A stretch of 64,000 bases of DNA, taken from NCBI GenBank assembly GCA_021209875.1, contig JAGYVD010000005.1:3014001-3078000 (forward strand). Reading direction: 5' to 3'. Numbering within the stretch: the stretch's first letter is position 1; every line of letters starts with the position of its first letter. The position numbers and the translations under genes are program-made. Below are positions 57,505 to 64,000 of this stretch, in pieces. This stretch comes from Rosellinia necatrix (taxonomy: Eukaryota > Ascomycota > Sordariomycetes > Xylariales > Xylariaceae). The notes below the pieces were generated by a model that saw nothing but the letters and a program-made list of their open reading frames with translations, did no database searches and was not told the DNA's origin.

Positions 57505-58479
57505 AACCAACTAATCGTGTTGTCAGAACCACGAATACAATGTGTTTGGGAAATCGGGATCCCGACCTGATACCGTCGTGCTATCCTTTGATGGCGCAAG
57601 AGTTTCGTACTGCACTACTATTCTGTTCGCTGACACAATATATACCTACCAGGACACCGCCCTCCATTACTGGAGGTTATCCTAGTCGAATATTATAACC
57701 AGGGGGTTAATTTTGGATTGAAATCATTGCATTTTAATTTTTACCATATTATTGAATAGCCACGAAGCGAAGCTTTCCATTTAGGGACACCTTTAACAAA
57801 TGGCCCTACAGCGACTTGCATTGGAAACGTAGTAAGGAAGAGTGCAAAACTCACTTATATGAACGCCTTGCGTGTGTACCATTGCATCAGAAAAAGTTGG
57901 GATACACATGGACAGAACTGAGACATCCCACCATCTTTTCCTTGAGTACATATTCTAAGCTCAGAATATTAGCTACCCAGCTTCTGTCGTTACATCAAAT
58001 ACGGACAAGAGCAGAGTGTATTTCACTAAAAATACCACCATACTCTTTCAATACTCATCATTCATCACTGAACTTACCTATTTCAGCTTTATTCATTTCC
58101 GCCTAATGATTATTTTCTTTTGTCGGAGCGGCCCGGGAGTTCTCGGCTTGGAAGGGGCGGACCGGCTGCTGCGTCCTTATTACGCTGATACCTCCTTGCT
58201 GGCAAGTCATAATCTCACGACTGGAATCAAATCAACCCCTAATCATAGTCGCTTGCTTAGCTATGGAAGAGAGTGCTTTACTCGTAGCCCTAGCTGGATC
58301 AATAAGTAAATTAAGTGAGTTGAGTGATGCGTGCTGTGACTGTCGTCAAGTATATTGTTCCTACTAAACTACCTGCGTGTCGAAATAGAAAGGCTGACAG
58401 CCACAAGCTGGAAGCGCTCTCCATAACGATTCACCCCTGAAGTCCACGTCGCGGGTGCCTTGAGACACGACTCTGGTCA
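57505..58479. other. Intergenic region, no gene recognised
   Basis: Only short unrelated frames are visible between the membrane-protein gene and the kinase fragment. Confidence 0.45.
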
Positions 58480-58732
58480 TGTTTGAGCTGCCCAATGCCC
58501 TGCCTGAGCCATCAGCCCTTGACTTCACCTACCTCATTCACACATGATAGTTAACAAGAAGGTTGTGGTCTTTTCCGACTTTGGAATATCCCGGTACTTT
58601 GGCGATGGGACGAGTGTAACAAGTGATCCGCCGCGGCACATGCGTAGTTATTCTCCACCCGAAGTCGCTAATCCCGACGATCAAGAGAGAGCTACCGATA
58701 TTTTCTCAATTGACCGTGTATTTTTTTTGTAG
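58480..58732 (+). pseudogene. Fragment of a protein kinase domain
   Basis: An open stretch at 58544-58732 reads VVVFSDFGISRYF, then TSDPPRHMRSYSPPEV and ERATDIFS. This matches the kinase DFG loop and the APE-like end of the activation segment (here PPE), followed by the start of helix F. Just upstream, in another frame, LSHQP/ALDF-type residues resemble the helix before the catalytic loop, but the HRD loop itself is missing. No N-lobe and no C-terminal half are present. It is a remnant of a fungal Ser/Thr kinase gene, broken on both sides. Confidence 0.5.
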
Positions 58733-58799
58733 AGATTATAAGCGTTATACCCGGAGTTTGGGGGTGGGAGCTTTTGGATTATTGTAATGAGAACCAGAG

Positions 58800-60848
58800 T
58801 TAAGCCCTTGGCTTTTTACTGAAATGCTCCTTTCGTGACGTTTCCTGTTTACGGCGGTATTCCTCCTCCCACTTCGCCGAGTCCTGCTTCTTCTCTTGAA
58901 CTTTCTCAATATCGTGTCTCATCTCTTGTTTTCGGCGCTCGGCATCATGCACTTTCTCCTTTCTCTCCTTCACTTCCTCTTTCAACTTTTCCTTTTCCTT
59001 TTCGCTCTTCCCCACAAACTCTTTTATGATCTGATCATATCTAGTCCGTGCTGTCGCCTCTTCCTGTAACCTTACGATAAGCTGTTCCTTCATAATGTCT
59101 TCGGTTGTTGGCGCTGTGAAGTGAGTATGATGGGCCCATGCATTCCAAGTCGGCACTAAGCTGTCGTGGATGAAAAACTTTTCCTGGATGTGGCCTTGGA
59201 AGGAGTCGTGCACACTGTTCATCACCACCGAGGGCGCGATAGTGGACATATCTATGTGCATGTCTTTGACCAGGGCGTCCGCGATGCCTGAGCTAATCGT
59301 ATGTTTTATCTCGCCAAGCCATGATTCGACCATGACTCTAAGCTCGAGGTTTGTTTCAAGCTTTGCCGTCACATCAGTCGGCGATACACGCACCTCTAGG
59401 GGTAACTCGGCAATGGTCTGCAAGGCTCTCTCCCGATACTTCTGCGAGAACTCAATAAGCTTCTCGCCGGTTGCGTGATTACTGAAGCTATCGCTGAGCA
59501 ATCGCTCGAGGGCCTCCTTAACCTCTGGGCTACTCAGCACGCCCGAGGCGTCTCTGTCCATTGCATCCTTGACTACTCGGGCCTGATCGGCAGCCGTGCC
59601 AGTCGCGAAATCGATCAATCCAAGGCGCATGTTGGTGCTGAAATGGTACAGGCCTGGCTCAGCGTAACGTCGGTGCGATTCACGCTTCGGCCGCTCTTCG
59701 GCGGTATATAACTTCTCCGGATCGCCGCCGCGAAGCATGTCTTCCATGACACGACGGCCCTCCTCGAAAGACTTGATGTCCTCCCGAGACACCTCATATT
59801 GGTCAAGCAGCAATGTGTTTTCCTTGTGCGCCTCCCATGCCCAATTTGCGAGCTCAACCCTGTTCTCGTACTTCCATTGGTAATAGTTGACCAAATGGTG
59901 ATTGATGGGGGCCATTTTATTCCCCAAGTACTCCAGCCCACGCGCCAATCGGATAGCCTCAACGTGGTTGCTTTTGACGAGCCACTCCTCGACCGAAATG
60001 CCTTGCCGCGATGCCTCTAGGCTGGCGAGCGCGAGAATAGGCGCGGTCGCCCACATAAACACCGCGACGCCGCCGTTGAACGCGTCCCCAAACGGCACAT
60101 GGCTCTTCCCCGACCCAACGTTGACAAACTTCAACTCTTTCTCCCCAGTGGCAGTTTTCTCAAGAACATACGCGTGACTCGAAACTCCCTTGTGGAAGGT
60201 ATGGTGGTTACGCACCGTCTCGAATTCGATGATGTTGCTGTGTTCGTTCATATGGTGGCCTTTGCACGAAACCATGTCCGCCGTAAAAACGAAATAAGTG
60301 CCAACTTCGATTTTCCCCCCCTCTTTACAACGTTTCTCAAGCCTTTTGCGCGACCGCTCAAACGCCTCTATGATCTCCTTGGAACTTAGCAGTTTAAAGT
60401 AATCGGATTGTTCAGCATTCTTGAGTCGCATGATTGCCTCGGGTTCGTTAGGTGTCAATGCGCCCCGACTTCCCGGAATGTTATAGACATGGTGGAACAT
60501 CAACATTGAATCCTTGACAATCTCGCTGGGATCACGCCCCCTCGGATCAAGGCTTTGCGCGATTTCATAGGCATGGCCCTTGTCATTATGGAATGTGGAC
60601 ACATTGACACCGCCGTTGGTGGTGCTTTCTATAACCTTGTGCTGGTCCCTGACAGCTAATAGATCCGCAAAGATCTGTTGCCACTGGGGCGTACCTATCG
60701 TCTGCGTATGAAGCCGCAAAATGATATGGCGGATGTCGTTTGTGTAGCCGGCCGGCATGATCTGAACATGCCGGCCTAACACCTTAGCTGCAGCATACTC
60801 CGCGGTAGAAGTCTTGAACGTGCGAACGAATTGGTGGAAATGAGACAT
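58800..60848 (-). CDS. Uncharacterised 682-aa protein with coiled-coil C-terminus
   Basis: A single uninterrupted frame of 682 aa. I start at the ATG at 60848 (MSHFHQFVRTFKTS), because codons further upstream lack an ATG. I do not recognise the family. Residues up to about 190 are mixed alpha/beta. A block rich in His and Cys lies in the middle (DMVSCKGHHMNEHSNIIEF and VRNHHTFHKGVSSHAY). Next is a conserved-looking FVNVGSGKSHVPFGDAFNGG followed by a hydrophobic stretch, VAVFMWATAPILALASL, perhaps membrane-associated. The last 80 residues are almost all Lys, Glu, Arg and Gln and form a long coiled coil. No signal peptide. The gene faces away from the collagen-like gene at 61625 across 776 bp, so the two may be co-regulated and may act together. 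Confidence 0.75.
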   Translation of the reverse strand: MSHFHQFVRTFKTSTAEYAAAKVLGRHVQIMPAGYTNDIRHIILRLHTQTIGTPQWQQIFADLLAVRDQHKVIESTTNGGVNVSTFHNDKGHAYEIAQSLDPRGRDPSEIVKDSMLMFHHVYNIPGSRGALTPNEPEAIMRLKNAEQSDYFKLLSSKEIIEAFERSRKRLEKRCKEGGKIEVGTYFVFTADMVSCKGHHMNEHSNIIEFETVRNHHTFHKGVSSHAYVLEKTATGEKELKFVNVGSGKSHVPFGDAFNGGVAVFMWATAPILALASLEASRQGISVEEWLVKSNHVEAIRLARGLEYLGNKMAPINHHLVNYYQWKYENRVELANWAWEAHKENTLLLDQYEVSREDIKSFEEGRRVMEDMLRGGDPEKLYTAEERPKRESHRRYAEPGLYHFSTNMRLGLIDFATGTAADQARVVKDAMDRDASGVLSSPEVKEALERLLSDSFSNHATGEKLIEFSQKYRERALQTIAELPLEVRVSPTDVTAKLETNLELRVMVESWLGEIKHTISSGIADALVKDMHIDMSTIAPSVVMNSVHDSFQGHIQEKFFIHDSLVPTWNAWAHHTHFTAPTTEDIMKEQLIVRLQEEATARTRYDQIIKEFVGKSEKEKEKLKEEVKERKEKVHDAERRKQEMRHDIEKVQEKKQDSAKWEEEYRRKQETSRKEHFSKKPRA

Positions 60849-61624
60849 TGCAGACGGGCGAGCAAGTATGTCACAGCTCGTTTGAAGGTAGCGTGAGTCT
60901 AAAGGTGACGTGAAAGGCAAAAAAGATGATAGAGTCGGGGTTCATTAAGAAACAAAGTAGAACGAGTGAGTATATGTATTGCAAGCTTAGTCTAGTCGAT
61001 AATGTGGCCCGAAGCTGCAATCTGCGTGTAAACCAGTGTTCGAGACTCCTTCCTAGCTCATGCCTGCAAAGGCCTGGACACGTCTTAATCTCGTGAAGAG
61101 AATAGAATGTTAAGATAAGAGCTGAAATAGCTGACGTAAGTAAGCAGGTAGAGCGGGTAGCTGACCTTGCCACTACGGCTGCTTCTAACACTGGACTAGT
61201 GTTTCTCAGCTTCAGCTCAGCTGAACCGGGGCGGCTTGTTTTTACGGTAACGCTCGTTCTAGGCTTCGGCGGAATCAGCTGAATCTGCATGGTTATGGGT
61301 TTTTAGTTACACCGTACTAGGGGGGAAAAAAAAACCCGCCTACCTCATACAAGCTGTTCGTGACGGGAATTGTAGGGTTCTATGAAATGAGCGAGCAGGC
61401 CTGGAATCGAGGGACGATGAGATGTAATAAATATCAGGTGCTGAAGTACCTGTCTGAATGGACATGGCCATAAAACGAATTCCTTGCCCTCACGATCTCA
61501 TCTCAAACGGGATCGTCTCGATTTCCTGATTGAAACCAGACTATCTTAGAATCCTTCTTTGCACGCGTCCAAGATCATAAGGGTCATCTTGTCGGAAGCT
61601 AAGTTATATATACATACCTTCGCC
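60849..61624. promoter_or_regulatory. Divergent intergenic region between two uncharacterised genes
   Basis: This 776-bp region must contain the promoters of both the 682-aa gene and the collagen-like gene. I saw no strong common motif; an A-run (gggggaaaaaaaaa) lies at about 61320-61333. Confidence 0.4.
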
Positions 61625-64000
61625 ATGGACTCGCCTCAACCGGCGTGGCCGCAGTCCGACAAGCGAACCGATTCTCTACTGGCGAAGTTCCGCAATGGCA
61701 CTGACAGCATTCGCTATGTTTCTGGCCACCGTGCTGTATACCTAGCAACTGGCAGCACGGAGCATGATGCCAACATGCGTACTCTGCTCGGCCGCACAGC
61801 AGTCATGCTGACCGTCGATTTCTCGGCAGTCGCTCCTCCGTTGATCGAGATATTTGCTGAGGAATTAATTTTCGTGGCTGGGACGAGATACGACTGGAAG
61901 GGCAAGAGTGTGCGAATCCGCTGTCGTCGCATCTCGCTCGTGAGCCTTTCCAACACTTCTGCGCTTGCTGCTGCGCCCGGCATGGCAACAATCGCAAACG
62001 GATTCACCGGCGAAGTTGTTTTTGACCTTTCCGGTGATAAGGGTGGCCCTCCGGGACCAAAGCAACCAACACCACCGCAAGATCTGTTGGTTATGAAAGC
62101 CAAAGAAGCCAAGGCGCCCGGACTTATAGTTGACAAGCGACATCAGTCGTTTCCTTCCATTGACTTCTATAACGCCAGATACCCCGAAGGACAGCCCACC
62201 GGGTCTGCCGCTCAGCCTGGAGCAAACGGGGAACGTGGCGTGCCTGGCAAACGAGGTACAGACGGGGGCAGCTTCCATCTTCACGCAGAGGAGATCGATG
62301 CGTCCATTCCAAACGCTGCAACTGTATTCCGTATCATTTCGCAGGGCGGAGCCGGAGGCGCCGGCCAAGCTGGGTGAGTTAGTCTGAAGTTATTTTATCC
62401 CCGTCCAGCTTACCATCAGACATAATTCTGCCACTCAGGGGTTGGATATTCAAAGGGTATATTGTATAATCGCTGACTGCTTTCCGTGAACAGCCAGGAT
62501 GGTAGCACCGGCGGTAATGGCCTTGATTGGAACTACGATGGTAAAGACCTTGTTGATTATATGTCTGAACATATCTACCGTCAGACATTACAACACGAGC
62601 TAAGCGATGAGTCTTGCGACGTGTGGAACAACGTCTGGATGACGTTCATGGGCGGCGACGGCGGCATTGGCGGATATGGTGGCCCTGGAGGACGCGGGGG
62701 GAGTGGCGGCAGCGTGGATATATCACCCAAGTGCCTCGAAGCCATATTCCAGGTTGAGAATGACCCGGGCCCGCCGGGCAAGGACGGCCAGAATGGCGCC
62801 AGCGGCGATCCGGGGAAGCACAGCGAATCGCGCCTCTTCAAGCGCTGGAACAAGCACGACAATCGCAACTGGGAAAAGTTCGCGAGGAGGTTTCCCGAAA
62901 ACAGTGAACAGCGGAGGATTTGCCCACTGATTCATCAGTGGGAGAAAAACAACATACACCCAATCCATGCCAAAGCAGAGCCCCTTCGTCCTGTCGCAAG
63001 CGAGGAATTGTGGCGGTTGTTTGACCCGACAATGCAACAGCCAGTGGGCACAAAATCTGCACCGGCATTCCACGACCAACCAGTCGAGCAATTGCACCGA
63101 GCGTACAGCGCCAATGTGTCGTTTCTGCGACGTGTCCTTCAGCGGATTGAGTTTGAGAATTTTATCTGGCGCACCAGCCAGGTTTTCTACGACAACAGCG
63201 CCGCGGCTACAAAGCCGATGGAGCGTCTGGCATCATCCCTCACATGGATGAGCAAAGTCGTATCACAACTCGACACAGCGAGCGTCGGAGTGCAGTCGGT
63301 GAGAGAATACCATGCCAAGGTGCTGCAGGCGTTTGAGTCGCGATCTGATGTTTTCGGCCACGTCTGCCGCTTTGTGCCGTTTAATCCTAGCCGCAAGGAG
63401 TTCGAAGCCGCCCTGGCGAGTTTTGGTAAGATTGAAGCCATATACGAGCAGTCAGTTAGGGCCTTGGAGGAGCGACAAGCGGCGCGGCAAACCATGATAG
63501 ACAGCATCGCAGAAGCGCAGTCCAAGATTGCCAGCTCGACCAAGGACATCGAGGTATACCAGGACGTACATGTCTTGAAGGAAAATTTCAACAGCGCCGT
63601 TCACGAAGTCAACGAGGCCCGGACGCGTCTCTACAATATGAAGGGCAATCTGGAGCGAGAAATCAGGGCGCATACGAATTGTTCATTCGAGGCCGTGCTA
63701 GACGCCATCAGCACCTCGCTCATGTTCACCAACTTCGAGGTAAGAGAACGAACTCCTTACGATATGATGCATCCGGCTTCGTTGTTCTATGTGGAAGCTA
63801 ATTCGTGCCGCAGAGCGAGGTGGCAATTGGGGGCGCTGCATTATCAATCGGCACGGGGGTTGCCAAGAGCGCACACGATGCGCTGGCGAAGATCGACGGC
63901 GTGGACAAGTCGCTACTGTATGCGCGGTTGGACACCGTATTCAAGGACGGCGATGAGCTCAAAGACGAGATATCCAAGAAGCTCGAGAGCACCAAGGCCG
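61625..64000 (+). CDS. Collagen-like and coiled-coil protein, uncharacterised (incomplete at window end)
   Basis: Exons 61625..62373, 62494..63739 and 63814..64000, open at the window edge; the first 727 codons are visible. I start at MDSPQPAWPQSDKR, the first ATG in the frame. The N-terminal 150 residues are beta-rich. Then come scattered Gly-X-Y runs: GDKGGPPGPK, GANGERGVPGKRGTDGG, GGAGGAGQAGQDGSTGGNG, GGDGGIGGYGGPGGRGG and GPPGKDGQNGASGDPGK. The middle exon continues with long amphipathic helices (RVLQRIEFENFIW, EIRAHTNCSFEAVLDAISTS). A Gly/Ala-rich hydrophobic segment (VAIGGAALSIGTGVAKSA) follows between charged helices. Helices flanking such a segment resemble alpha-helical membrane-inserting proteins, but I have no family match. 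No secretion signal is seen. Gene partner: the divergent 682-aa gene. Confidence 0.75.

Overview
The window is nuclear DNA of a filamentous ascomycete (Pezizomycotina; a Sordariomycete is my best guess). This rests on spliceosomal introns of mostly 47-190 bp with GTRNGT...AG borders, a Zn2Cys6 regulator, a fungal bZIP, a fungal rhodopsin-fold membrane protein, two fungal-type P450s, a sad-1/qde-1-type RNA-dependent RNA polymerase (RdRP), and intergenic DNA full of short ACCTACCTAGGTAGGT-type palindromes. It is about half genes and half gene-poor DNA with microsatellites and gene relics. All calls are by reading; no search was run.

Left part (1-21 kb): an RNA-silencing gene in which an eukaryotic RdRP is followed in the same reading frame by an SF1 UPF1/ZNFX1-type helicase. 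It is interrupted by two in-frame TGA codons, both apparently at conserved Trp positions. Then come DRE2 (cytosolic Fe-S assembly), ribosomal protein eL42 with five introns, a small secreted histidine phosphatase, a Zn2Cys6 regulator facing a short-chain dehydrogenase (SDR), and a CXC-domain nuclear protein.

Middle part (21-44 kb): a frameshift-riddled relic of an SNG1/DUF3533-type membrane protein, an intact bZIP gene, a 7.6 kb stretch without recognisable genes, a secreted SMP-30-like beta-propeller gene next to a large CTT-type array, a relic of a NACHT (NLR/STAND) gene, and an HNH-nuclease-domain gene with one in-frame TGA.

Right part (44-64 kb): an OBAP/DUF1264 protein with a signal peptide, two P450s and an SDR all on the minus strand, a rhodopsin-fold membrane protein, a protein-kinase fragment, and a divergent pair of unfamiliar genes. 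One of the pair encodes a 682-aa protein with a coiled-coil tail. The other encodes a collagen-like, coiled-coil protein that runs off the window end.

The most interesting point is the RdRP-helicase fusion, which would put two activities known to cooperate in RNA silencing and meiotic silencing into one chain. A second theme is decay: several genes of self/non-self, silencing or resistance type carry one or two nonsense codons or are reduced to fragments, while the housekeeping genes between them look intact.
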